A stretch of 33,956 nt of DNA from an uncultured bacterium (GTDB lineage Bacteria > Actinomycetota > Coriobacteriia > Coriobacteriales > Coriobacteriaceae), in contig CAJMMA010000015.1 in the NCBI GenBank assembly GCA_905214435.1, positions 1 through 33,956 on the forward strand, in the 5' to 3' direction. Positions within the stretch are counted from its first letter, which is position 1; each line of letters starts with the position of its first letter. The notes under the pieces are model-generated. The model was given only the letters and a program-made list of their open reading frames with translations, ran no database searches and was not told the DNA's origin. Shown here one piece after another: positions 1 to 6,912 of the stretch. Position numbers and translations under genes: made by a program.

Positions 1-98
1 GCGTCGGAGCTCGTGTAGATAAAGTCCTCGCCCGGAGCGCTCGACTCAAGAATTGCGCGATGGCGGTCGTTGACGGGCAGCAAAACCAGGATGTTCAC
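1..98 (-). CDS. N-terminus of a truncated gene, probably D-isomer-specific 2-hydroxyacid dehydrogenase
   Basis: Only the first 32 codons lie in the window; the gene runs off the left edge on the minus strand. It begins at GTG (96-98, complement) with a good ribosome binding site GGAGAGG seven bases upstream. The visible peptide starts (M)NILVLLPVNDRHRAILES and continues with PGEDFIYTSSDA. A beta-strand followed by a helix of the type 'ILVLLPVNDxHRAxLE..APG.xF.Y' is typical of the amino end of NAD-dependent 2-hydroxyacid dehydrogenases. The family call rests on this short stretch only and could be wrong; that a coding sequence starts here is well supported by the SD and open frame. Confidence 0.5.
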   Translation of the reverse strand, partial: MNILVLLPVNDRHRAILESSAPGEDFIYTSSD

Positions 99-118
99 AA
101 GCAGTCCTCTCCGCTCAG

Positions 119-137
119 CCTACCAAAAAGGGACAGG
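119..137. repeat. Dispersed repeat, copy 1 (CCTACCAAAAAGGGACAGG)
   Basis: Identical over 19 bp to 13754-13772. It lies between the truncated minus-strand gene and the terminator of map. CCAAAA (123-128) can pair with TTTTGG (141-146). Confidence 0.6.
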
Positions 138-171
138 TTTATTTTGGCAGGTTTTATCGGGCAAAACGTTC

Positions 172-218
172 AAATAAAACGCCGGATGCAAGACGAGCGT
201 GCCCGTCAGCATCCGGCG
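172..218 (-). terminator. Rho-independent terminator of map
   Basis: A perfect 10-bp stem (CGCCGGATGC at 180-189 with GCATCCGGCG at 209-218) lies directly downstream of the aminopeptidase stop. Read on the minus strand it is followed by a T-rich run (GTTTTATTTG). Confidence 0.8.
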
Positions 219-227
219 CATCTACGG

Positions 228-1115
228 CTACCAGCTGAGCAGTTCGTAGCCGTCCTCGGTCACCACGAGCTGTACCTCGCACTGGGCCGAATCGCTGCCG
301 TCCTTGGTGCGCACGCACCAACCATCGCCCTTGCTAATCTTGATGTCGGGCGCTCCGGCATTGACCATAGGCTCGATGGTAAAGACCATGCCCGGAGCCA
401 TGATGGTGTCCACATCGGGTGCCTCGGTGGTAAAGCCCACAAACGGGTCCTCGTGGAACTCCTTACCGATGCCGTGTCCGCCGTACTCGCGCACCACGCT
501 AAAACCGGCGTCCTCGACCGTCTTTTGCACGGCCTCGGCCATGACGGAGAGCGGCAGCCATGGCTTGACGGCTGCCAGACCCGCCTCCACGCTGGCGCGG
601 GTGACGTCGACCAGGCGCTGGCGCTCGGCCGAGACTTCGCCGATGCAGAACATACGGCTCGAGTCGCTAAAGTAGCCGTCTAGGATCGTGGAACAGTCCA
701 CGTTGATGATGTCGCCCTCGTGCAGCACGTCCGTATCGCAGGGAATGCCGTGGCAGACCACATCATTGATCGAGGTGCACACGCTCTTGGGGTAGCCCTC
801 GTAGTTGAGGTCGGCCGGCGTGCCACCGTGCTCGACGGTGTAGTCGTAGATCATCTGGTCGATCTGGTTGGTGGTCATGCCTGCGGCGATATGCTCGCCC
901 ACATAATCGAGCACGCCCACGTTGATGGCTGCCGAGCGCTTGATGCCCTCGATATCGGCGGGAGTCTTGTAGAGCGTACGGGGCAGAACCTCCCAGCCCT
1001 CCTCCCACAGGCGCTCGAGGCGCTCGTCGAAGGCGCTATGGCATTTCTTATATTTCTTGCCGCTGCCGCACCAGCAAGCGTCGTTGCGGCCGGGCACGGG
1101 TCCTTTGTCATACAT
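228..1115 (-). CDS. map: Type I methionine aminopeptidase with N-terminal SEC-C zinc motif
   Basis: Removes the initiator methionine from nascent proteins in the cytosol. The 295-residue protein has two parts. Residues 9-26 form a SEC-C motif (C14, C16, C25, H26 in CWCGSGKKYKKCH), a small zinc-binding element also found at the C-terminus of SecA. Residues about 50-295 are the pita-bread catalytic domain with all five metal ligands: D140 (INVDCS), D151 (YFSDSS), H214 (GGHGIG), E248 (FTIEPM) and E280 (QCEVQ); H122 fits the substrate-contacting histidine. The ATG start is preceded by AGGAAG. SEC-C-MetAP fusions are known in Gram-positive bacteria, where the motif is thought to aid ribosome binding. 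It stands alone here rather than beside adk/secY/infA. A terminator follows it. Confidence 0.95.
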   Translation of the reverse strand: MYDKGPVPGRNDACWCGSGKKYKKCHSAFDERLERLWEEGWEVLPRTLYKTPADIEGIKRSAAINVGVLDYVGEHIAAGMTTNQIDQMIYDYTVEHGGTPADLNYEGYPKSVCTSINDVVCHGIPCDTDVLHEGDIINVDCSTILDGYFSDSSRMFCIGEVSAERQRLVDVTRASVEAGLAAVKPWLPLSVMAEAVQKTVEDAGFSVVREYGGHGIGKEFHEDPFVGFTTEAPDVDTIMAPGMVFTIEPMVNAGAPDIKISKGDGWCVRTKDGSDSAQCEVQLVVTEDGYELLSW

Positions 1116-1167
1116 GGCTAACTTCCTTTCATCCGCAGCTAGTATAGCCCACCCACGTGTCCATAAA

Positions 1168-1234
1168 AGTTGCGGTGATATAGTTCCGATTTAAGCGGTT
1201 TAACAGCACAAATAGGAACTATATCACCGCAACT
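1168..1234. repeat. Long-arm inverted repeat (20-bp perfect arms, 27-nt spacer)
   Basis: AGTTGCGGTGATATAGTTCC at 1168-1187 is exactly reverse-complemented at 1215-1234. It lies between the start of map and the end of the radical SAM gene, both on the minus strand. There is no T-run on either side, so it is not a standard terminator. The same geometry, with other arm sequences, recurs near 5.6, 13.9 and 19.67 kb. Confidence 0.9.
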
Positions 1235-1275
1235 GATGGAGCGGGATGGCTGACACTAGCTGCTGCGTGGTTTTG

Positions 1276-2052
1276 CTAGTAGCTCACCTGGCAGGGGATG
1301 CCGAGGGCTTGGACGCGCGCGGCGATGGCGTCGAGCACCTCGGGCGCTGCTTTGGCAAGGCCGGCGACCGGCGTCTCGCGTGCCACCGTGTAGATGGTCG
1401 TTTCCTGCGGACGAATGCGCTCGAGCGCCGCGAGCCAGGGGGCAACGTACTCCTCGCCGGTGTTATCGAGAGACTTGCTCCGGTACTCACCGCTCAAAAA
1501 CATCGTCTGGATAATGACGTGACCGTCAAAGCTTGCGAACGTCTCGATCTGGTGCTCGACGTCATAGGGGCCAACGGGCTGGTCGAGCAGCTGGATAAAC
1601 GCCGGGTCGACGGTATCGAGCTTAAGAATGTTGTCGTCGACCATCATGAGCGCGTCGTGCACCTCGGGGCGGTCGGCGCGCGTGCCGTTGGAGAGCACGG
1701 CGATCTTGGAGTTTGGGGCAAGCTCGTCGCGCAGCGCGACGGCGCCGGCAATGGCCTGCGGAAACTCCGGTGCGGCGGTGGGCTCGCCGTTGCCTGCGAA
1801 GGTGATCACATCGGGGAGCTCGCCCTCGGCTGCCATCTCGCGCAGCTTTGCCTCGAGTGCATCGAGCACCACGGCAGCCGTGTTATACGGCTCGTGGCAG
1901 GGGCGCTCGGCGTTGAGGCCGTTTTCGCAGTAAATGCAGTCGAACGTGCAGATTTTGCCGCTGGCCGGCATCATGTTGACGCCGAGCGAGAGACCAAGGC
2001 GACGGCTGCGAACGGGTCCAAAGATGGGGCTGGCATTCAAAAATGTAGACAT
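1276..2052 (-). CDS. Radical SAM protein (COG0731-like)
   Basis: A 258-residue cytosolic radical S-adenosylmethionine enzyme. The [4Fe-4S] motif CTFDCIYC (C35, C39, C42) follows the family-typical lead-in FGPVRSRRLGLSLGVNMMP. FAGNGEPT matches the strand-2 SAM-binding GGE-like motif, and AVLSNGT and ILKLDT are further core strands. This arrangement resembles the COG0731 group, often labelled wyosine-synthetase-like although most bacterial members have no known substrate. The open frame extends further upstream, but the start was placed at ATG 2052 because GAGGAG lies nine bases before it; ATG 2058 is only three bases from the same SD. No partner gene nearby suggests a substrate. Confidence 0.85.
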   Translation of the reverse strand: MSTFLNASPIFGPVRSRRLGLSLGVNMMPASGKICTFDCIYCENGLNAERPCHEPYNTAAVVLDALEAKLREMAAEGELPDVITFAGNGEPTAAPEFPQAIAGAVALRDELAPNSKIAVLSNGTRADRPEVHDALMMVDDNILKLDTVDPAFIQLLDQPVGPYDVEHQIETFASFDGHVIIQTMFLSGEYRSKSLDNTGEEYVAPWLAALERIRPQETTIYTVARETPVAGLAKAAPEVLDAIAARVQALGIPCQVSY

Positions 2053-2277
2053 AGGCATATGCTCCTCAAGACTATTGCGCCTAAGCATAGCATCGGCTCC
2101 AAAGCGAGGTGCGGGCTCTTGCTTTACAAGTTTCGTTTTTTCACGTCGCTCATGATGCCGTGCCATGAAAAGCCTCGGGTCGGGTACAGTTAATCTGTTA
2201 ACAAGTCGTAAGGCAATGCGGGACCATTCAGCCGTACTGACGTGCAATTGGATGGGCATTGATGATGGGGGCACAAC

Positions 2278-3075
2278 ATGGATTTTACGGTCGAGAATGC
2301 GGGCACCACGATTGCCTGTCGCGAATATGCCGGCCCGGATGTGTCGCCTGATACTCCTGCCTTGGTGTGCGTGCACGGCGCTTGTGTTGACGGCACATTT
2401 TTCGACGGCATCGCTTGTGAGCTCAGCCGCAACTACCGCGTAATTGCCTACGACCGCCGCGGCTGTGGTGGCAGCAGCGAAGCGGCAGACGGCAGCTATG
2501 ATCTTGCCGCTCAGGCCGCCGACCTGCAGGCCGTGATCGAACACGTTGGCGCTCCGACAAATGTGCTTGCGCACAGCGCCGGTACGTTGGTGGCGCTGGA
2601 GCTTCTTCGCACTGAACCCCATCTCGTCGCCCGTGCGATTCTGCATGAGCCGGCTGTGTCGGCCGAAGGCGTCGGCATGGGCGCAGCTCCGGTTTTGCTC
2701 GATATGATTGCGGCTGGAAAGGTTTCAAGGGCGCTCCGGCTTTTCTTGGGAGCCCTCGGCGACTTGGACCCCGAGGCTCCTGGAACGACCGAGGCAGAAG
2801 CCAAGCATGCCCTGCGCAACGGCCGCAGTTTCATGGCAAACGAATACGGGATTACTATGACCTGCGTTCCCGATTGGGATAGCGTTCGCGCGTCGAAAAC
2901 GGTGGCCGCCGTGCTCCTAGGCGAGCTCTCGATTGGCACGCCCCGCGAGGCTGGCACGCGAGCGGCTGCCGAATATCTCGATTGCCCTCTCGTGACGATC
3001 CCGGGCGCGCATAACGGTCTGCGCGATCGCCCGGCAGCGGCTGCCCGGGCTGTCCGTGGCATCCTGGGGCTCTAG
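2278..3075 (+). CDS. Alpha/beta hydrolase
   Basis: A 265-residue single-domain alpha/beta hydrolase, probably cytosolic (no signal peptide). The oxyanion HG motif is at CVHGA (33-34), the conserved YDRRGCGGS follows strand 4, and the nucleophile elbow is AHSAG with S100 (first glycine of GxSxG replaced by alanine). The late histidine is probably H245 (PGAHNG). The start ATG follows GATGATGGGGG. It is transcribed away from the radical SAM gene across a 225-bp gap. The substrate cannot be told; esterase, lactonase or haloperoxidase-like activities are all possible. Confidence 0.85.
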   Translation: MDFTVENAGTTIACREYAGPDVSPDTPALVCVHGACVDGTFFDGIACELSRNYRVIAYDRRGCGGSSEAADGSYDLAAQAADLQAVIEHVGAPTNVLAHSAGTLVALELLRTEPHLVARAILHEPAVSAEGVGMGAAPVLLDMIAAGKVSRALRLFLGALGDLDPEAPGTTEAEAKHALRNGRSFMANEYGITMTCVPDWDSVRASKTVAAVLLGELSIGTPREAGTRAAAEYLDCPLVTIPGAHNGLRDRPAAAARAVRGILGL

Positions 3076-3285
3076 CATCCGCAATAGCCAAAGCAGGCTT
3101 CATCCGCAAACGTTTCGGCCGTATTAACAAACGTGCTCAAAACCTCGCGTCTGCGGCTTCAATCGCGCCGTCTGCCAACTCATAAGAATGTGGCAGCATT
3201 CACGTACTTACCTGCATCGACAAGGTGTTACCCTTGTAACATTTGGAACCCACCGCTCCATGCGAAACTATCGAAAGGGCCCCAT

Positions 3286-5166
3286 ATGCTCAATACTCAC
3301 GAGGTCAATCTAACCGACGAGGAGGCTGCCGTCGAGGTCGCCCGCGTCGCGAAGACCTACCCCGTGGTGCGTTTACTGTCGGCCGATCAGATTAAGAGTG
3401 AGCCTAACTGCTTGCTCGCCGGCGATCGCTGCCCTTGTCTGCGTCAGTCGAGTCTTGAGGCTTTGGCAGACTCCGATGAGGTGTCGGAGCAACTGCTCAA
3501 TGATGGCACTGAGTACCGCGCCCGTCTACGCCCTCTGAAGGTCGAGGGCGAGCCTCACGTCTTGCTGATGGTGCGTCCGATTGATGAGCAAGAGGCCGCG
3601 GAAGAGGACCTTGTCTACACCGACGTGCTGACGAGCGTGCGCAATCGCCGATATTACGAGGAAAAGCTTCGCAGCGCCCGCATGAATGCCGGCGTTGCGA
3701 TGATCGACGTTGATGATTTTAGGGCCTTCAACGATACGTGTGGCCGTCATGCCGGCGACCTTGCGCTCGGTGCTGTGGCGACAGCCATACGCAGCGGAAT
3801 CCGTTCGACTGACGAGCTTGTGCGCTATGGCTGCGACAAGTTTGTGGTTGTCATGCCCAATATTCCCTCCGATGACTTCACCCGTCGCCTGCATCAGGTG
3901 TCCGATGCCGTTCATTCCACGATTATTCCGGGCCATGAGTACGTGAGCTTGACGGCATGTGTTGGTGGCGTTCGCATTCATGGCGAGACGGTCGATGAGG
4001 GCGTTGGCCGCGCTGCTCAGTTACTGAGCCGCGCTAAGGCAAAAGCCGGTACGGTCGTGACCGATGCCGATTCCATCGAGGCCTTCCAAAGCGAAAAGCC
4101 TTTGGTGCTTATCGCCGATGACTCCGAGATGAACCGAGCCATTCTCAGCGAGATGCTCAAGGACGAGCATTGCATCCTCGAGGCCGATAACGGTCGTGTG
4201 GCGCTCGACATGGTCGACCGCTATGGCGATGAGTTGTCGCTCGTGCTGCTGGACATTGTGATGCCGGGCATAAGCGGCTTTGAGGTGCTGGCCGATCTGT
4301 CGCGCCGATCGGGTATCGATAATCTGCCTGTCATCATGATTTCGAGCGAAGATTCCGATGATGCGGTTCTGCGCGCGTACGAGCTGGGCGCCTCAGACTA
4401 TATCAACCGCCCGTTTGACTCCCGTGTCGTGCGCCGCCGCGTAAGCAACACCATCCGCCTGTACGCCAAACAGCGCCGCCTGACGAACCTGCTGTCCCAA
4501 CAGTACAACGAGCGCGTCAAGAACAGTCGCATGCTCATCGACATCATGGCCGGCGTCATGGAGCTTCGCAACGGCGAGAGCGGTAGGCACGTTACGAACA
4601 TCGAAAAGCTGACCGAGCTGCTGCTTGGCTATCTGGTCCAGCGTAGCGGCACGATCTCCCTCGACAATGAGGAACGCTCCACGATCGCCCTGGCTTCGGC
4701 GCTGCACGATATCGGCAAGATGTCGATTGACGATGCGATCCTCAACAAGCCCGGGCGCCTCACGCCCGAGGAATTCGAGATTATGAAGACGCATACCACG
4801 ATTGGCGCCAACATGCTGCTCGAGCTGGGCAGCCATCACGCCGGCAATGCGCTTATGGAATATGCGTACCAGATTGCGCGTTGGCATCACGAGCGCTGGG
4901 ACGGCAAGGGTTATCCCGATGGCCTTAAGGGCGACGAAATTCCCATCGCCGCGCAGGTGGTTTCGGTGGCTGACGTGTACGATGCACTGACGAGCGTGCG
5001 CGTGTACAAGGACGCTATCCCGCACGAGGAGGCGATCCAGATGATCCTGGACGGTAAGTGCGGCACCTTTAACCCGCTGCTGCTCGATTGCCTGCTCGAG
5101 GTGCAAGACCAAATTGCCGAGACGTTGGCACGCCCCGCCGACGTCGTCGCGTTTCCCACGATTTAG
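3286..5166 (+). CDS. Multidomain signalling protein: degenerate GGDEF - REC - HD-GYP
   Basis: A 626-residue soluble regulator. Residues 1-105 are an unassigned, possibly PAS-like sensor with two close cysteines (C49, C51). Residues about 110-265 are a GGDEF-type domain whose signature is YGCDKF (181-186) instead of YGGDEF, so cyclase activity is doubtful; an RxxD inhibitory-site motif (R173-D176) is kept five residues before it. Residues about 272-395 are a receiver domain with D278/D279 and phospho-acceptor D323 (LLDIVMPG); the usual lysine of KPF is arginine (R375). Residues about 410-626 are an HD-GYP domain with HDIGK (474-478) and HHERWDGKGYPDG, so c-di-GMP hydrolysis is plausible. The frame is open 51 codons further upstream, but ATG 3286 follows GAAAGGG. 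An Hpt protein gene follows closely and probably forms its phosphorelay partner. Confidence 0.9.
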   Translation: MLNTHEVNLTDEEAAVEVARVAKTYPVVRLLSADQIKSEPNCLLAGDRCPCLRQSSLEALADSDEVSEQLLNDGTEYRARLRPLKVEGEPHVLLMVRPIDEQEAAEEDLVYTDVLTSVRNRRYYEEKLRSARMNAGVAMIDVDDFRAFNDTCGRHAGDLALGAVATAIRSGIRSTDELVRYGCDKFVVVMPNIPSDDFTRRLHQVSDAVHSTIIPGHEYVSLTACVGGVRIHGETVDEGVGRAAQLLSRAKAKAGTVVTDADSIEAFQSEKPLVLIADDSEMNRAILSEMLKDEHCILEADNGRVALDMVDRYGDELSLVLLDIVMPGISGFEVLADLSRRSGIDNLPVIMISSEDSDDAVLRAYELGASDYINRPFDSRVVRRRVSNTIRLYAKQRRLTNLLSQQYNERVKNSRMLIDIMAGVMELRNGESGRHVTNIEKLTELLLGYLVQRSGTISLDNEERSTIALASALHDIGKMSIDDAILNKPGRLTPEEFEIMKTHTTIGANMLLELGSHHAGNALMEYAYQIARWHHERWDGKGYPDGLKGDEIPIAAQVVSVADVYDALTSVRVYKDAIPHEEAIQMILDGKCGTFNPLLLDCLLEVQDQIAETLARPADVVAFPTI

Positions 5167-5190
5167 TTTGACCAAAGGAGTTTTTAATCC

Positions 5191-5547
5191 ATGATTTCCA
5201 TGCGTGAGGCGTATGAGAAGATCGGCGCTAATTATGACGACGCGTGCGCTCGGCTGATGGGCGGGGAAATGCTTGCCCGCTTTGCCCTCAAGTTTTTGGA
5301 TGACGAGAGCATGGGCAAGCTGGAGGCCGCCATGGCGGCAGGAGACGCCGAAGGTGCGTTTATGGCAGCGCACACGCTCAAGGGCGTGAGCCAGAACCTG
5401 GGATTCGATAATCTGTACGAGCCGGCGGTTGTGGTGACCGAAGCGCTGCGCGGCGCCGATGCCGTTGACGGCGCTCGCGAGGGAATGCATGCGCTGCAGC
5501 AGCAATATGCGGCAACGATGTCGGCCTTGCGCGAGGCGGCCGAGTAA
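5191..5547 (+). CDS. Stand-alone histidine phosphotransfer (Hpt) domain protein
   Basis: A 118-residue all-helical protein with the Hpt signature AAHTLKGVSQNLG; H61 is the predicted phospho-acceptor. Length and the long flanking helices (DDESMGKLEAAMAAGDAEGAF before, LYEPAVVVTEAL after) fit a single Hpt domain with no kinase module. It starts 24 bases after the stop of the REC/HD-GYP gene, with AAAGGAG upstream, so the two are probably co-transcribed. The simplest reading is that it passes phosphate to or from D323 of its neighbour. No histidine kinase is encoded in this window. Confidence 0.88.
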   Translation: MISMREAYEKIGANYDDACARLMGGEMLARFALKFLDDESMGKLEAAMAAGDAEGAFMAAHTLKGVSQNLGFDNLYEPAVVVTEALRGADAVDGAREGMHALQQQYAATMSALREAAE

Positions 5548-5571
5548 GAGGCCGTGAGCCTTGATGACTAT

Positions 5572-5635
5572 GAGCGTGGATAATCTCCCGTTTTAGGCCC
5601 GGTGGCGGCCTCAAAGTGGGAGATTATCCACTCTC
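5572..5635. repeat. Long-arm inverted repeat (18-bp arms, 28-nt spacer)
   Basis: GAGCGTGGATAATCTCCC (5572-5589) and GGGAGATTATCCACTCTC (5618-5635) are complementary at 17 of 18 positions. A partial third arm, ATCCACTCTC, recurs at 5654-5663. ACGTGTCC precedes both this third arm (from 5643) and the unrelated repeat at 1168. No T-run follows the stem. Confidence 0.85.
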
Positions 5636-5722
5636 GTTCGATACGTGTCCAAAATCCACTCTCACCCCTTCTGATTAGTGAATGGGCTATGCGCACTGGC
5701 GGGGCTTTCCGCATGCAATCCA

Positions 5723-5756
5723 TATCGTTGTTCGATAAACTGTTCGAATAACGATA
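5723..5756. promoter_or_regulatory. Inverted-repeat operator upstream of the DUF2975/Xre operon
   Basis: TATCGTTGTTCGA (5723-5735) and TCGAATAACGATA (5744-5756) are inverted with 12 of 13 positions matching and an 8-nt spacer, 20 bases upstream of the first gene. CGATAA/TTATCG half-sites recur in front of the ABC operon at 6767-6802, suggesting one regulator, most simply the Xre protein encoded next door. Confidence 0.6.
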
Positions 5757-5776
5757 GAGTCGATGAGGGTGAGTGT

Positions 5777-6337
5777 ATGTCCAACAGCGTTCAGCGTATG
5801 GCCAAGGCGGGCGAAAATATCAGGAAGCTTGGTTTTTGCATGGCAACCGTTTTTGCAGGGATGCTCATCGCTTTTGCCGCGTTGGTTGTTTACGTGATCT
5901 GGTATGCGGTTGCAAACGTTGTTTCTGTCGATTCTTTCGGTGTCGTGACGCTTCTCGATGGCGGGAGCATCGTTATCCCAAGCGGGCTGTGCCTGGCACT
6001 CGTCGTGGGCGTTTCGCTTGTCGTTTTGTGCGGAATCAGCCATAACATCTCTCGGGGCGTCTCGCCCTTTACCAAGGCGCATGTGCGGCTTATCCGTGTT
6101 CTCGCGCTTGCCTTTGCTGTTAACGCCGTGGTTTCGTTTGTTGGTGCCTATGAATCGGTCAATCTCACCATTGGCGGACTGGAGCTTTACATCGTGCCTC
6201 ATTCCTTCGTTATTGAGATTTGCCAAGGCGCTACCTTTGATGCGGGGTCGGTTATCGGCGCAGTTGTCTGTCTGTTTATCTCGGCGATCTGGAGTTATGC
6301 CTCGCTGCTCCAAGAGCAGTCTGACGAGCTTGTGTAG
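5777..6337 (+). CDS. DUF2975 family membrane protein
   Basis: A 186-residue membrane protein with four predicted helices: about 18-45, 67-90, 107-127 and 153-175. The pattern (short basic N-terminus, helix pair, loop ISHNISRGVSPF, then VRLIRVLALAFAV) matches the DUF2975 family, whose function is not known. The upstream part of the open frame was dropped because ATG 5777 has GAGGG seven bases before it. It is followed after 8 bases by a small Xre-type regulator; this two-gene pair is a recurring arrangement in Gram-positive bacteria, where the membrane protein may sense a signal for the regulator (inference). Confidence 0.8.
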   Translation: MSNSVQRMAKAGENIRKLGFCMATVFAGMLIAFAALVVYVIWYAVANVVSVDSFGVVTLLDGGSIVIPSGLCLALVVGVSLVVLCGISHNISRGVSPFTKAHVRLIRVLALAFAVNAVVSFVGAYESVNLTIGGLELYIVPHSFVIEICQGATFDAGSVIGAVVCLFISAIWSYASLLQEQSDELV

Positions 6338-6345
6338 GAGGAAAC

Positions 6346-6675
6346 ATGAGCTATCTCATCATCGAGCTTGAGACGCAGCTGCTTAAGACCGGAAAGACCA
6401 GCGCTGATCTGATTCGGGCGACGGGGCATACTCCGGCTAATATTTCAAAGCTAAGAAACGGAAAAATAAAAGCTATTCGCCTTAAGACGCTTCTCGAAAT
6501 CTGTGATGAGCTTGATTGTCAACCGGGAGATATTATTCAGCGCGTGAGCGAGAGGGAGCTTGAGGAGCTTATTGTCGAGCGCGCGAAAAATGCCGTTAGG
6601 CAGATGCGGGATGGCGGAGGCAATGAGGCATCGCTTCCGACATCAGTCTTCGCTGTCGATTTGAGCGACGAGTAG
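6346..6675 (+). CDS. Small Xre-family helix-turn-helix regulator (YozG/HTH_26-like)
   Basis: A 109-residue DNA-binding protein. Residues 1-66 form an Xre helix-turn-helix: LLKTGKTSADLIRATGHTPANISKL contains helices 1-3, followed by LKTLLEICDELDCQPGDII, the usual ending of the YozG-like group. Residues 67-109 are a charged tail. GGAGGAAAC precedes the ATG, which is 8 bases after the DUF2975 stop. It probably controls its own operon through the inverted repeat at 5723-5756, and perhaps the ABC operon downstream, whose promoter carries matching half-sites. A terminator follows. Confidence 0.85.
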   Translation: MSYLIIELETQLLKTGKTSADLIRATGHTPANISKLRNGKIKAIRLKTLLEICDELDCQPGDIIQRVSERELEELIVERAKNAVRQMRDGGGNEASLPTSVFAVDLSDE

Positions 6676-6712
6676 CTTAAGGCGAACAACTAAAACGAAA
6701 TATCAGCGTGAA

Positions 6713-6744
6713 GGGACCCGTGTCTAACACGGGTTCTTTCTTTT
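6713..6744 (+). terminator. Rho-independent terminator after the DUF2975/Xre operon
   Basis: Stem ACCCGTG (6716-6722) with CACGGGT (6728-6734), five-base loop, followed by TCTTTCTTTT. Confidence 0.85.
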
Positions 6745-6752
6745 AGATTATC

Positions 6753-6802
6753 TTGACAAATAGTAGTTATCGAAAAACAATAACAACAATGAAAAACGAT
6801 AA
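6753..6802 (+). promoter_or_regulatory. Promoter and possible operator of the ABC exporter operon
   Basis: A consensus -35 TTGACA (6753-6758) is followed after 17 bases by AACAAT (6776-6781, four of six). Half-sites TTATCG (6767-6772) and CGATAA (6797-6802) flank the -10 and match those in the operator at 5723-5756. Confidence 0.55.
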
Positions 6803-6819
6803 AGGGAAGAAGGAACGAT

Positions 6820-6903
6820 ATGAGCGGTTTTGCTATCAAGCGGAACGGGAGGCCAATGAACGCATCAGCGATAAAGCTATCAAAGGTGTCAAAGCGCTAT
6901 TGA
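6820..6903 (+). pseudogene. Severed N-terminus of the ABC ATPase, ending at an in-frame TGA
   Basis: ATG 6820 follows AAGGAACG and opens 27 codons ending IKLSKVSKRY, then TGA at 6901-6903. The same frame continues KRRVLHDVSFE into the ATPase below. In this family the residue after RY is normally glycine (RYGxxxVL), so a one-base change GGA to TGA explains the break. Confidence 0.8.
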
Positions 6904-6912
6904 AAACGGCGT

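Noticed and set aside
60..683. Plus-strand frame over the methionine aminopeptidase
   Set aside because: Shadow of map; no SD and no recognisable motif, whereas map has all catalytic residues.
2053..2646. N-terminal extension of the radical SAM protein (frame open to 2646)
   Set aside because: The extension is antisense to the hydrolase and lacks family sequence. The SD GAGGAG fits the start at 2052.
3218..3239. c-di-GMP riboswitch upstream of the GGDEF/HD-GYP gene
   Set aside because: Only a short ACAAGG/CCTTGT hairpin is seen; the conserved GEMM core was not found.
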